Notes: a model not told the origin generated them from the sequence alone. A stretch of DNA of 64,000 nt from Moringa oleifera (GCA_021397835.1 JAJFZO010000609.1:808501-872500), one strand, 5' to 3'; numbered from the stretch's first letter, positions 45,001 to 57,800 are shown. Translations and numbers: made by a program.

Positions 45001-48000
45001 CTAGTTTCAAGAGAAAATCACACATCATTAGAAGGTCCGAACTACACCGTAAATAGTTCAATAGTAATCAAATGCACAAGTATAGATTATTAATTACCAT
45101 AATATAGCATTTGAGGAGTAGCTGAATCTTTTCATTGCAAATACAGTAACACAAAAACAAATTTTCGCTTTGTACTCAACAGGCATATTTTACATGCTAA
45201 TATTACATATGTTCAGACATAAGACACACTGGCTTGGGCAAACAACTTCCCTGGTTGGAAGATAAATTTGGATTTAAACTTCAAAAACCAGAAAATAAAA
45301 GAAAAAAATACAGATGGCAATCAAATTCTTAGACTGCAAGTTCCAAAACAAAGCAAATTGCCACCCAAATCTTGCATTTCTTTTCAATTAAGTTCACAAA
45401 TTAATTGACATCATGAAATTGTTTCAATTTCCAACTGAAAAATACTTCATCCCCCTCCCTCCAACTTCCCCAGCCTGGGGCAAGGAAGAAAAGCCACCCT
45501 TATGATTTCTTCCCATTCCAGTTATTAGTATTTCCTCCCAGATTTTGTGTAGACTATCGATCAACTATTTTTGCAGAAAGAAAAATGAGTTACTCACATC
45601 ATATAATTTCTTATAATCAACTGCTCTTCTTTGCCTTCGACCACTTATAACTTCAGCATCTGCATCACTGCTTTCATCATAATGTGGACTGCTGTCAACT
45701 GAATGGCTTTTATAATCAAAACCTTCCAATTCCGACCTCCCAGATCCTGGAAAAGCTTTACCCTCTGAAGACCAACTCAAGCTAGTTGAACTGCTTCCAT
45801 CATCTAATGCATCATTGACAGTGCCAGCCGCACTGACACTGCAGCTGTTTTCCCTCTTTTCTGGATCATAATCATCATCCTCAGAATCATCCGAAGGCCA
45901 CTCCTCCTCCAGGTTTAATAAAGCATCCCCACCATCAGGGGCAGTAGCTTCTTCTTTGAAAATATCCTATTCCATGAAGAACACTTTATTAGTTTGATAA
46001 GCAGAGCAGCAAACCCTGTTTCCAAAATACAGTGAGTTGACAAAGATGACTCCAAAAGATTGCAATGGTAACCTGCCAATTGCTGTCCACAGGGAAGTGC
46101 GTACCAATGTGTGCATTCATTGCTTCTATAATTTCCATCTTACACTCACAAAATTTGCAAAACCAACCCTGATCTCCTGGAGGTACTGTGAATTATTTAA
46201 GCAGACTTAAAAAGTCTTACAAGGAAATCATATTATTAATAATTCAGAACAACATACTCACAAGAGTACAACTTACTGCTTTCAGTGTCCAGTGGAGGAT
46301 CAAGGCACTTTTGGTGAAACGCACAATTGCAGGTTCCATCACAAAGTACAATATCATTATCTGGAAAAGCTTCATGCAACTTGCACTTTGCACAAAATAT
46401 CTATACATAAAAAAAGAAAAACAACAAAAATCATAAATTAACTTATCCCAAAGTCTAACAAGAAAATAAAGATGAAGACGTCAATATGATCAATCAAATC
46501 AGGTCTTTCCAGTTCTGAGTATTTGAATCCATTATGCCTTGGAGGCAATTTTAAATACAGGATCAGGCCAAGTAAGGAAATTTCCACATTGCTGACCTAT
46601 TAACAAAGTGAGGTAGTAAAATCCATATACTCATCCGAAACATGGACATCCAGGGGAGTTATAAACAGCTCTCCATCTCTAATTGAAGGGAATTCATCAC
46701 AATAAATTCAAATCTAATATAAGATATGCAACTCTTTTTATTTACTAAAACCAGTCACGCTAGTTTACATGCTCATGGTAAATGGATCCATCTGGAGCGA
46801 TAGCTGTGTCTTCAATGCTTCCCACAGAACTAAGCAAATCCAATTGGTGAATTGCATCGCGTAGTCCAAGCTTGCACTTCAGTATCTGCTTCCTTGCTCT
46901 TTGTAGCTCCTTTTCTGGCTTTATCTTCTCTCGACTGTTAAGAAAATCAGGGAAAATAATCAATGCTAGCCTTCTGCAACAAAAACACTAATACCAAAAA
47001 GAAGGTTATATGTTCAAAATTCCCTCAGACCAGCATCTTCCTCATTCTCTGGAGAGAAAAGGGGCTCAGGGATATGAAGTCATGCGTAAAAGTACTGTAG
47101 AAAAAATTCACATTTGGTCAGTGAAGATTACCATTGCACCTATTATCCACTTAAATGGTTAAGACAAGGAAATTAACATCCAGAAATCAACCTGAACCAC
47201 AGGGAAAGAAGAAAAAGAAAACGATTACAGTTACAACATGCTACAAATCCATTTGCTTTTTCTTTTCTTTTCTTTTTTTCAGTTAAGACAAAACCTCCAC
47301 TCACAAACTCATCAGTTCAACCCACTGAGGTTAGCTTTTTCTTTGTTTGTTCTTTTTCTTTTGGAAAAGCCTAAAATCAAAAGGGAATTTACAACCTTTT
47401 TATCTATTTTATGAAATCAAGTTCTCTCTCTGTGTCTGCACGTGTATGTGCAACAGCAGCAATATTTGCAGCACACCATCAGTAACCGCAGTAAGGTTCA
47501 CAAATTACCAATACTAAGATATGATCTAAAACTAGCACTGTTCCTCACAAAATTTATCTATTAATGCAAAATAGTCACCCCATGCAAACACATAATTTTA
47601 AACCACTCAGCCGAAAGCTTGGTCCAAATTGTTTTCAACTTTATTTATTAATAATTTCCACTAGTATCTAGAAAGAGTTAGTGATTTCCTCATCCCATTC
47701 ACAAATATTAAAATGTTTATTTTGAGTACGTTTGCTAGTACATGTCTAATAATCACTATGTTTTTGGTCATCTCTAGTTAAATGCTTATAAATGAACAAT
47801 AAAATCCTCAAGTAGAAGTTCTGATTAAAAACAAATAATATATTTAAGTGCAAGTATTCCTCATCTCGACAACATGATAGTAAAGATATTGTTTGTTTAT
47901 AACTTTACCAAATTGGCTATTTTTCATTAAACTTCTCAGTCACATCTAACTCTTCTTTTTCATTGTCCATATACACTATGTCACTGATCCGTACAACTTA

Positions 48001-48576
48001 ATGAAGGGTATGTACTTACATTTCCCCAAAACCTCCCATTCATGGAATTATGAGCAATTAAAACCCAAAATTAATTACTAGCAAAAAGATGTTAAAGAGA
48101 AATTTATTTTACCTCTGACCTTTCCAACCTTCTGCAGAGTAAGCATCAATAAGATTCTGCTCCAACTTCATTTTAATCAACAAGTACCTCGTTCTCCTTT
48201 GCAAACGTGAAGCTTCATCTAGCACCACCTTATCCTTTTGCCTCTTCTTGTTCCTCTTCCTGAGTTTCTTTTGTTTGATGTCACCATTGGCATCTTTTCC
48301 ATCACCCTCAGAACTAACAACTGAGACCAACTTGCTTTGGAGCTTTAAGGGTGCCCCCTTCCTAGAGGACGCAGCATCAGTAGCTTTCTTCTTTGACAGG
48401 TTTGAACTAGTTGTCTTTGCATGAGATTTGGATTTTGGTTTGTGCTTTCTGCAATGGGATATCTTGCTTTCTTTCTGGAACTGTGATGATGCAATTAGCT
48501 TAGACCCAGTCTCTCTCTTTAAAAAACAGGATTTTCCAGGTTCTTGATGCGTCATATTGGTTCCAGTACCATGCAT
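42008..48576 (-). CDS. PRHA: Pathogenesis-related homeodomain protein (PHD finger plus homeodomain)
   Basis: Nine coding exons on the minus strand: 48576-48113, 46934-46769, 46400-46277, 46185-46073, 45966-45598, 45000-44767, 44625-44536, 43861-43811 and 42280-42008. The total is 1884 nt, 627 aa. In order: a Ser/Lys-rich N-terminus with a strong basic signal ([16 protein letters not shown], 101-116); the conserved helix [17 protein letters not shown] (139-155) and [13 protein letters not shown]; a C4HC3 PHD finger (213-264, FCAKC to FCKFC); an acidic segment [14 protein letters not shown]; the [11 protein letters not shown] motif; a divergent homeodomain (about 478-535) with [14 protein letters not shown] as recognition helix; and a Leu-containing coiled coil (about 565-600). 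PRHA/HAT3.1-class proteins are nuclear DNA-binding regulators, some induced by pathogen elicitors or auxin. The start is the first ATG in the first coding exon ([10 protein letters not shown]). Confidence 0.93.
43446..43510. repeat. (GA)n tract and a 20-bp perfect tandem duplication
   Basis: A GA microsatellite (43446-43465) is followed by two exact head-to-tail copies of TATCAACATTCCACAACAGG (43471-43490 and 43491-43510). Both lie in the last intron of PRHA. Confidence 0.9.
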
Positions 48577-49844
48577 ATTGGCCTCCGATGTCTGAACTGA
48601 AAATTCTAGAATAAAAGTAAGTACCAAATCCAAGAATATCCATCAAAAGATAACATAAATGGAAACTTCAATGCATTACCTTGTAATTGGTTGTAGAAAA
48701 TTTATAACTATCTTTCTTTTCCACTAAGTTTCTTATACTTTAGAGTTCCAGTTTTAAGTTAAGTTTATGTACCATGAATTTTCAGCATAATCAACACATT
48801 GTAGCTGTGGGTGCATTGAAAACTCTAACAGATCTTGAAAATATATTTATTCCATGAAGTATACACATGATATAAACCACCACTTAACAAATATAAGAGC
48901 TTTAATTCCTTAGACATCATAAACAAAACAATTTGAATTTAAAAAAAAAAAAAAATGACTGCATTACTTTTCTCAAGTAAAAAAGAAAAAGAAAAAGAGA
49001 AAAAGAGCACTAGTTTCTATGATTTATATCCTCAAAGATAGAACTAAGAGTTCTATACTGATATTTCCGTTTAAAATCAGCAAATGTGATTTTTCCTATA
49101 TTTTTCTTTTCTTTTCCCTATTCCTAAAATCAGAACTGATCTCTGGTGAAGGAGTTGAACTAACCTGATTAGACCTGAGAAGAACTAAATCCTTGTAACC
49201 AGCACTGACTTCAGTTCTTCTTTGCATTGCTTTCTTTAATCATAATGATTGAGCAGATGATCATGGGAAGCATGAGTTAAAGCATGTGGAGATTAAAATT
49301 TAGAAGTAGTAAAGACTGGACCAATTGATTGGTGCACTACTATGTATTGCTTCAAACAGGAGCCAGAATCACCAACATGACCAAGAAAACTGAATGGCCG
49401 TCTTCTTGACTTTCATGAGATCAACAAGAAATTAAGGATCAGCATAGTGACAAATTCACAGATACCCAGAGAACAGTCATTCCAAATAAAAAGTTTAATT
49501 TACATGAAAACCAGAGAACGTGAAGCATAAGCAAAGAAAACATGAGAAAGAGTAAGCAATGTTTGTGTAACTCACCTAACAAAATCAAGAAAGATTGGCG
49601 AAGATCTGGAGATTAAAGGAGTGTTAAGCTACTAAGCCTATGTATAGTGAACTTGAGAATGCTTGATTGCATTGATTTAGGTTTCCTGGGAAAAGAAAGC
49701 AAAATGATATGGAATTGGAAAATTGAAAAGAGGTGTATTCAATTAACATGGATGATACAATTATTAGTGATTACCGGCGGCGAATTTGGTGTGCAGAAGC
49801 GCAATCCAACGGTCAGGGGTCTCTTTCTCTCTCTCGTAGAATGG

Positions 49845-49875
<31 letters not shown>

Positions 49876-49900
49876 CATTTAAAGTCCACAATAAATCTGT
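48577..49900 (-). other. 5' leader and proximal promoter of PRHA
   Basis: Upstream of the start codon, acceptors lie at 48597/48596 and 48592/48591. A donor (TTAG|GTGAGT) lies at 49576/49575, implying a leader intron of about 1 kb and a leader exon beginning somewhere above 49640. A (CT)n tract on the plus strand (49845-49872, so GA on the transcript strand) probably lies in the leader or core promoter. No clear TATA box was identified. Confidence 0.45.
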
Positions 49901-50076
49901 GCGACTCTTGGAAGTTCTAAATGATGATACAATTATGAGGGGGAAAACCATAAATGCAAAGAAGCCTTCTGATTTGCTCTTTAGTGATGGATTATTTTGT
50001 GGAAGACAAAAAGAAACTGTTTCTCCTTTTGAGTGCCAAAAAAAAAAAAAAGTCATTTTTGGTTAGTTGTCACAAG

Positions 50077-50357
50077 ATGTTCCTCGGGCAATTAGCAAAA
50101 TCAACCAAAACTAGAGGACTTATGGCACAACAAGTTGTTGACGAATGCAATGAAGGACTAGCTGATTTGGAATTAGAGCACCTTTAGTTCATTCATGCTC
50201 ACAATTTGTGGCTGTATTTAAGGCATCTGTAATTCTTGGTGCCATTTTAGTAGACGGCTCTAATGAAGAGGTTGAGAAATCGAGGCAATTTGTTAGGTAA
50301 ATTGGGTTATTGTTTTAGGTGGTGAATGATATCCTTGATGTTATAAGTCAAGAAATG
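50077..50357 (+). pseudogene. Geranylgeranyl diphosphate synthase pseudogene fragment
   Basis: The plus strand reads LGQLAKSTKTRGLMAQQVVD, then NEGLADLELEHL, a stop, FIHAHN, a frameshift, ASVILGAILVDGSNEEVEKS, a stop, IGLLF, a stop, and VVNDILDVIS. This is the second half of a plant GGPP synthase in correct order, with its G-ELAKS, GQVVD, EGL-D-GLEHL-FIHLHK, ASVVLGAILGGGSDEEVEKL and GLLFQVVDDILDVT blocks. The second Asp-rich motif (DDxxD) reads NDILD. A weak trace of the first half may lie at 49918-49945 (NDDTIMRGK). Several stops and the missing N-terminus show it is dead. It ends abruptly near 50357. Confidence 0.8.
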
Positions 50358-51679
50358 AAGAATATGAATTTTATATTCAAGATAAGTTAATTTAATTCAA
50401 CCTATAAACTCGCAAATAAAATTGAACAAAAATCAAACTCAATTGATTCGCTGACAATTTTGATTTTACTCACTCCTCATCAAAAAAGAAAAAAAAAATC
50501 ATGTCCCTAAGTTCAACTCTCAAACCGACCTATTCAATTGAGATTCAAGACATATCTTGATTGAAAGAGAAAATTTGAATAAAAAATAAATATAAATCTG
50601 AATTAAGATATTTTCTAAAACCCTTTTCTCATAGCCACCCTAATATCAAAGGTTTTGAAAGCATAATTATTCAATTCATTTCTATGGGCATAAGAAAACT
50701 TAAAATCTAATATTGCCATTGAAGTTACTTGCTCTAATTCAAAATTGTGTTTATTTTCAAGGCCCTCAATTTAATTTTTATAAATCGGGTTAAGTTTCAC
50801 TCGGCATTTTCTTTTCGAACCAATGTCTCCTCAAAGCCTCCAACTCTGCATACACAACCTTTTAATTATGATCCAAATTTTTCTGTAACTCTTTCACTTG
50901 GATCAATTTACAAGAAACAGACTTATTTTTTCACTACTCTATGAAAAAAGAGAAAAGAAAAAGAGCATGCTGCAAAAGATTTTTAAAAAAATGTGAAAAG
51001 AGACTTCACCTTTATCTCAATCACAAGAAACTAGCACAAACATGCACCAAACAAATTAAATGAGATTTTAAAATATAAAACAAACAGCATTCTCTTTTTT
51101 CTTTTCTTAAGAATAAAGAAACAAAACTCATAACAATATATTACCTTTCAAATATAAATAATATTCTAAATTAATCATAAATAAACATTTAATAAAAAAT
51201 TTATGTACATATTTCTTCCTTAATATGCCGACAAAGAGAAAAATAAGTTTAAGTATCAATGAATTTAATTGGTGTTTTTCGAAAAGATCAAAACCAATTT
51301 AAAAATCTCAATCAAACCAAATAAACTTTAACTTGGTTTCACTTGATTTTCCCCCCTAAACCGATTCCATTTGAATTCATATTCTCTAAATCCATAGAAA
51401 TTGGTTCAATTCTGTTTTGTTCTCGAACTCCGGTTGATCTGGACTGTGATCACCTGCTTTTTAAATAAACCAATATTCTTCTAACAACTTGTTCATGTGT
51501 TTCCCTGGAGTAGACTGGAAACACCATAAATGTCATTACATGACAATATCAATGATGCGTGACAACTAGGAGATGACCTTCTGCGTGAACATATCGATAC
51601 CAAGAAACAATTCCTACTTTGGATAATCATTCAGTTCCACAAGATCACAAATGTAACACATTGTCATCCTCAAAGGTCA
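50358..51679. other. AT-rich intergenic DNA
   Basis: No gene is recognised. The DNA is A-rich with short poly-A runs. It separates the GGPPS pseudogene from the poly(A) end of the mitochondrial subunit gene. Confidence 0.5.
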
Positions 51680-51820
51680 ACTGTATTTTATTTCATCACT
51701 TTAACAGTGCAATGCATTGGAAAAGACAGTATCGTCCTGCCCACAGTATCCAGAAATTACAATGAAAAAACATGAAGGAAACCAATGTTCCCCAGACCAA
51801 CCCAATGAGGCACACACATC
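51680..51820 (-). other. Terminal 3' UTR exon of the Fb15-type gene
   Basis: On the minus strand an excellent acceptor (TTTTTGTTTTGCAG) ends at 51821. A short non-coding exon follows and contains AATAAA (51692-51687) as a poly(A) signal. It pairs with the donor at 54120/54121 just after the coding exon. The assignment is by splice-site quality and position, without transcript support. Confidence 0.55.
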
Positions 51821-52352
51821 CTGCAAAACAAAAAGAAGCATAACAGTTATTTTATAAGATATAACCAGCTGAAGCAACCAAGACAAAGAAGTGAAAGACA
51901 TGCAGAAGTACCAATTGGACCCTCATTATCTCAAACCTCGCCAGATAAATGAAGACTATGAAGACTACGAAAAAGATTCAATTTCTGTTGAGACATATGC
52001 CTCAGACAGATATCATGAGTATAGCAGAATCAGAATGTTATAATGAGTGGCAATAGGATTTATAATTAAAAAAAAAAATGCATTATTAAGAAGCAGCATC
52101 AGCAGCAACCAAGGAGAATGAATAATCAACTAACATAGGACATTCAGAGGAAAGTTCAGCGGATCTAGCAGCATGAAGGACTGACTTTACTAGTAAATCA
52201 CGCAGAGAAGGATGAAGAGGAAGTAACAAAAACATACATGGGGAGACAGATGTGAGTGTCCAACTCAAGCTCAAAAAGGACGAGGCCGGGGTCAGGATAG
52301 TTGAATGCCAAAAAGGAAAAGTGAAAGACAGGTTTTAATCGAGGAAGGGGGA

Positions 52353-52414
<62 letters not shown>

Positions 52415-54120
52415 CAGAGGAGATGAGACACTGTGTCCATGTTTCTAATCCAAAACCAAAGAAAGAAAAACAGAATAACGATGCTAAAACCAAATGAATA
52501 TGCTTCAAATCACCAAGATGGTCCCTTAAAAAGAAGATACTGTATGCACTACCATTTATTTTCATGCATACACTAAAATATGCCTTGGTTTTACATCATT
52601 CGAATGAATGAAACACTCATAAAAAAAATACCTCAAATCTTTGAGGAACAAACTAGGAAAGAGAAACACCGCATTAAACAAATCTCAACTCAGCAAGGCA
52701 ACATAGCAACTGCTCAAAGAAATGTGGACATTTCAAACGGACATATACAAACTAAGGTTGATAAAACTTATCAAACTGATGGTTCAATCAAGCTCACCCA
52801 TTTCTGGTACAGAAAAATGGGAGATGTATAATACCAACATCACTAAACCATTGCTCATGAGACAATAACTACAGCTCATTGGCAGTAGGAAACTGATTTG
52901 GGGGCAAAAAAAAAAAAGAAGGTACTAGTCTACCTCCTCACAAGACCATTAAATGGACAGCCATAACATAAAATATGTCCTCATGATATGAAACTTGTAT
53001 GAAAGGGTGACACACAATAACATAAGGAATAAAAAAGAGAAAAATAGGAAACAAATAGACCTGTACTACTCTCACAAAGGTGTATGAGGAAAGGTCACAA
53101 ACAAATCTGTTGCAAGTTTTCCCTCAAAAACAGGTGAAGCAAGCAGGAAAATCATACATAAAATGCAAAATGCAAATAACCACAAAATCCATCTAACAAA
53201 AGAAAAAAAAGATGATCAGCTACTGGATTATGTCCTTCTCCTCATGAAAATTGCCATCTTCCTCTCTCTATTTAACTCTCCAGCAAAAGTTTATCAAAAA
53301 CTTAACAGTGAATCATTTTTCAAGAGGTATGATGACAAGAAATGTTCTCAAATGATGCTCATAGTCCGCTTATGACATAAATAGAACCAAAAAATCATGA
53401 GGCTCAGCCATTTACTTAACAGCAAAGTTCAGAAACAATAAGTTATGATGCCTAACCATTTACTTGACAACAAAGTTCAGTCACTAGAATCTTCACTAAA
53501 GCCAATTGTATAAACCTAACTACTCCCCTGCCACATACACTAAACATGAGAGTACCTCTACACGTTTATGCATAAGCCATTAATTGTCTTATTCTAGATT
53601 TATTTTCCCCTCATAGATTGGATGAACTGAACCTTATGTCCCTATTCCTCAGGAGTTTGCTTCCGCTTGTTGACATGCTATATTACATGGTAATATACCA
53701 TTTCAAACAAATTCAATTCTTATCAGAAAAGTTTCAATTTAGGTATGTATAAACAGGAACAAATAAATTAAGCAAAAATTATTAAGTTTTAATTCAGTCC
53801 TAGACTCCACAAGAAAAACCATAAACATAGCAATATAACATAATTCAATCTTTCCACCAATCAAAACATGGCAAACAAACCCTCTTGAACTCCATAGATC
53901 TCAAACTGAAAGATTGGAAATCCCAAATTGACCAATTATAAGTCCCCATTTATTTAAATCAAAAACTAAAAAAGTTAATCCATGTTAAATAGGAGAGCGT
54001 AAAATAACCAATTCAACCAATATGCCAGCACATACTCTCCATTCACAACCAAAAGAAAAAAGGAATTTATGCACAAAAATGAAAGAAAAGAAATAAAATA
54101 AGAAAATCCAATTTCCATAC
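51821..54120 (-). other. Predicted 2.3-kb intron in the 3' UTR
   Basis: The donor is AATGCAG|GTATGG at 54121/54120. The stop codon ends at 54154, only 33 nt before this junction, closer than the roughly 50-55 nt needed to trigger nonsense-mediated decay. The interval has no recognisable coding region and contains a (GT)n(GA)n microsatellite. Other minor exons inside it are possible. Confidence 0.55.
52352..52408. repeat. Compound (GT)n(GA)n microsatellite
   Basis: A GT run of about 20 bp passes directly into a GA run of about 36 bp, inside the predicted 3' UTR intron. Confidence 0.95.
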
Positions 54121-54153
54121 CTGCATTATCGAGCAAAGGATGAAACATAAGGA

Positions 54154-54432
54154 TCAGTGTCCGCCATGACCATGTTCCTTGGCGTGCTGCTGATGCTCGA
54201 GGTGGCGACGCTCCTCAGGAAGCGCTACAAGGTAGGAGAAGATCATGCCGCCGAAGCAGACATGGTAGAGAGGGTCAATGGAGCTGGTCTGTATATATTT
54301 AGCATTATAATTGTCCAACCCTCTAACCACAGCCTGCTTGACGTAGTCGATTGACAGCATCGGCTTCACGTAGTTCGGCAGCTCCTTCACCTTCATCCCT
54401 TTAATTTCGTTGTAGACCCTCCTCATCGCCAT
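54154..54432 (-). CDS. Plant mitochondrial ATP synthase small subunit, Fb15 / At4g30010 family
   Basis: A single coding exon of 92 aa, MAMRRVYNEIKGMKVKELPN to a His-rich end (EHGHGGH). It matches the small, highly conserved plant 'fiber protein Fb15' family, whose Arabidopsis member At4g30010 has been found in the membrane (FO) part of mitochondrial ATP synthase. I recall it as an f-like subunit, and that detail is from memory. The sequence has an N-terminal basic amphipathic region (LPNYVKPML, IDYVKQAV), one membrane span around 54-71 (PLYHVCFGGMIFSYLVA), and a charged tail ALPEERRHLEHQQHAKEH. There is no cleavable-presequence look. The length is normal for the family. Upstream there is a telo-box and a site II motif, as is usual for mitochondrial-protein genes. 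Frames on the opposite strand (54157-54354) are shadows. Confidence 0.88.
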   Translation of the reverse strand: MAMRRVYNEIKGMKVKELPNYVKPMLSIDYVKQAVVRGLDNYNAKYIQTSSIDPLYHVCFGGMIFSYLVALPEERRHLEHQQHAKEHGHGGH

Positions 54433-54800
54433 TGTTTCTAGCTCTTGATTGTTACCCGAACCGCAGAGGGAAGAAGATTGTGCAAACCCTAACCCTAGAT
54501 TGGAGAGATCTAATATACTCCGATTAGAGAGGGAGATCGTATACGCTCATTTAGTCACTTTCCACTGGGGGTGGAAGGGAGATTACTGTACACGAACAGT
54601 AGATGCCAATTTTAGATCCTGACCGTTCGTCTGGCCGGACCCATCAATGAAATGTATGGACAACTGTGATTCGATATTCCCATTTTGTTCTTGCATATGG
54701 GATTATTGGGTATAAAAATAGGTTGAGCCGTCTATGGGCTAAGCGGGATCTGAGCCGTGTATGCGCCGGGCTATTGGGCAGGACCTGAGCTGTCCTCCTG
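54433..54800 (-). promoter_or_regulatory. Promoter and 5' UTR of the Fb15-type gene (telo-box plus site II)
   Basis: A telo-box (plus-strand AAACCCTAACCCTA) lies at about 54484-54497, within the expected 5' UTR. Further upstream are TGGGCT at 54735-54740 and TTGGGCA near 54774-54780, matching or resembling site II elements (TGGGCY), which TCP factors bind. Telo-box plus site II is a known pairing in plant promoters of ribosomal and mitochondrial protein genes and fits this gene's product. Function here is inferred. Confidence 0.5.
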
Positions 54801-57800
54801 AGTTACGTCACCTTTAGGTAAAACTGGTAATTGCTGTTTTACTTCTTGAACTTATCAAATTATTATTTTAATAATTAGACATAATTTTTTGGTTTGAAAA
54901 ATATTATAGTTAATTTTTTATTATTTGATTACTTTAATATTTAACCATTTTAATGAAAAGAAGATAAAATACATCGTAATTATCAAATCTTAACTTTTAT
55001 TATAAATTTATTTTGTTTTTTATTTAATCAGTCTCTGCTTAGTGCTTACCATATATTAAAAGCTCATCTTAATTTATAAAAAAATAAAAATTTTATTTTT
55101 TTAATTATCTAGTAATAATGTCAAAGTTAACGTGGGATAAGTTTTATACTCTTTAAGCAAATTGGACATTCCAAACTCACTAGTGTCACATGATGCTTTA
55201 ATCCTATTTTGCTCTTATTATTAATCCATCTTTCTGTTGTGTCACACATTGTTACTATCTTAATTTTGTAAGCGATTGTTATCAATAATCTCCTTATTTT
55301 GATCTAAGATGAGGTTTAATTTGTTGCTCATTCTCATAAATACTTTACTCATGTCATAAATTAAAATATTAATTATATGAGAAAGATTTCTATTTCACTC
55401 ACAATCTTAAATTTAAATTTTTTTAAAAATTATATCTATTTGATATTATGTTTTTATTAAATTTTTAATCTCAAAATTTTATTAATAATTTTCAGTTAAT
55501 ATTAATGATTTTGCATACACATGATGCGACATTATATGATTTTTACTTATATAATTACTTTAATATCTTTTTAAACACTATCAAAATCAAAAAAAATATT
55601 TTTTTATTCAAATCAAACTTAGTAAAGATATGTAAAATATTAATATTTTAAATATATATATATATTTTTTGTTTTGGTAGTGTTTAATGAGGTGTTAGAT
55701 TAATGCACAAGTAAAAAGTTACATACGCATCATGTATGTAAAATCATTAATACTAACGAAAATTAAACATGAAAATATCACATTGAAAATTCAATAGAAA
55801 TGTAAGTTTAAAATAAATATAATTTTTTTTACAAGTATCAATTTGAGACAGCGAGTAAAATGTATGTCTCCTTGATATAATTAACTTCATATTAAATTGA
55901 GGTCCAAAATGATGGGTAGAGCTTGTGATCCTTCTACTAAAACTAGGGCAAAAGAGATTAATATTCTCATCATCTATTGTAGCTTCTTTTGATTAAACCA
56001 ATTAACTAATACAAGCTTAAAGTAATATAAAGCGATTCAATATTTCATAAATTCTCTTTGCAATTGTTTCTTTTGCAAGCTCAAGTGTAATTAATCAAAA
56101 AGGTGTAAACGAGGTTTCTAAAATTTCTTGATAATTAAAACAACTCAACAAAAGTTCATTCTTTAAGTATATGAAAATAAATAATACACAAAAGTAAATA
56201 CTTAATGAAAACGATGAGGCAAAAAAGGTTAAATATAATGACTTTTACATAGTTCGACGTCAATGATCACGCCCTCGAGCTATATTATAATTGGAAGTTT
56301 TCATTATAACTTCAATAAAATTACCATAGTTGATTATTCCCACTAAGAGTCTTTTCATAACAAGGTGAATTTTCTCATGTTATAATATATTCTCACATAA
56401 AAGAGATTTGAGGTAGATTTACTATATAAAATTACTTAATGTTGTTCAAAATAAAAGTTAATGCATAATAAATAAGTTTCGGTATTTTACGAAGATTTTG
56501 AAAGTAATAATTATGAGCTTTACCTATATAAAGTTTATTTATAAATGACTTGACATCTTTTTTAATCTACTATTTAAAAGTTTAACTATTAGCTATAGTT
56601 ACAAAACATTTGATGTTGTCTAACGCTAAATTGAATTAGTTGACTTAATTAGTTCTAATTGCTAGATATAAGAAAATGCATATTTCCATTCTTTAGTTAT
56701 TTAGTTGAATTATATACAGAGAACTCTCAAGTACTCAATAACATGTATAATATCTATTAGTTTTTCTCTTAAATAATTGTCTTACTTGATAAGAGTTTTG
56801 TGAAGCTTTATTTTTTAAACTCAAAAAAATGTATATCTCTATTCTTTAGTCACTTTTTAATTATAAGATTTGCCAATCATTGTTAACAACATTTGCAATA
56901 AACTTATAACCTTTCAATAGTGTCAACAGATTCATTATCTGAATAATAAAGACTCTAAGGAAATTCAAAAAGATAAAGGCTAATAAAAAGTATGATTTAT
57001 ATTTTATATTACCAAATAAATTTCAACGTTCAAAAAGTGACAGATCAAATATTAATGTATCAATTTAGACCAAATTGAATCTTTTGTTCACTAAATTTAA
57101 ATGTTGCTAGCATTAAATTGAGATTGATAAGGAAAAAAAATGAAAATCCTATATGTACACAAGTTTTATCCCAAATTGATTATCTCCTCTAAAGCCAAAT
57201 CCTAATTTTTATACTATGTGATTATCTTCCTTTAAAATTCACACATCAATAATTTAAAATCATATCAAATTCTCCAACTCACCAATCCTGTACTAATTGT
57301 TAGAAGTGTTATTCGAAACCTTTTGAAAAATATCTAATTATCTGTAGAAACACTAATTGTTAGATACATAAAGTACTTTGTAAATTCGATAGTATGAGAT
57401 CCAATTTGACATTTTCAGGAAAACTAGTCATTAGAAATATAAATTTGAAATTATGGACAATTTGATAATATGAATCTTATTTGATAGTATTAGCTGAAAA
57501 AAACTTAGGCTTGGAAATTTTAAAACTTAGGTAATTGAGGAGTAACAAATTGAACAAAATGCTAAACTCGATAAAACTTTGCCCGAAGTTCAATATTATT
57601 ACCGTATGAGCAAGTGGCCCTAGATCATACAATCGATAGTATTGGTTCTTATACTCGATAGCATTGCGCTCAACAAGACGTGGTTTAATTGATTCATTGA
57701 GCCTTTTAGTCAAGCTTGGCAACGAGCCGAGCCCAACTAGAAAGAGTTCACCTACAAATGTAAGGCCCAAGCCTGACCCATTGACTAATTGGTTTTTTAA

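Noticed and set aside
52198..52565. Ser/Leu/His-rich frames around 52.2-52.5 kb
   Set aside because: They are generated by the (GT)n(GA)n microsatellite.
54157..54354. 65-codon plus-strand frame over the Fb15-type gene
   Set aside because: It is an antisense shadow of a well-conserved coding exon.
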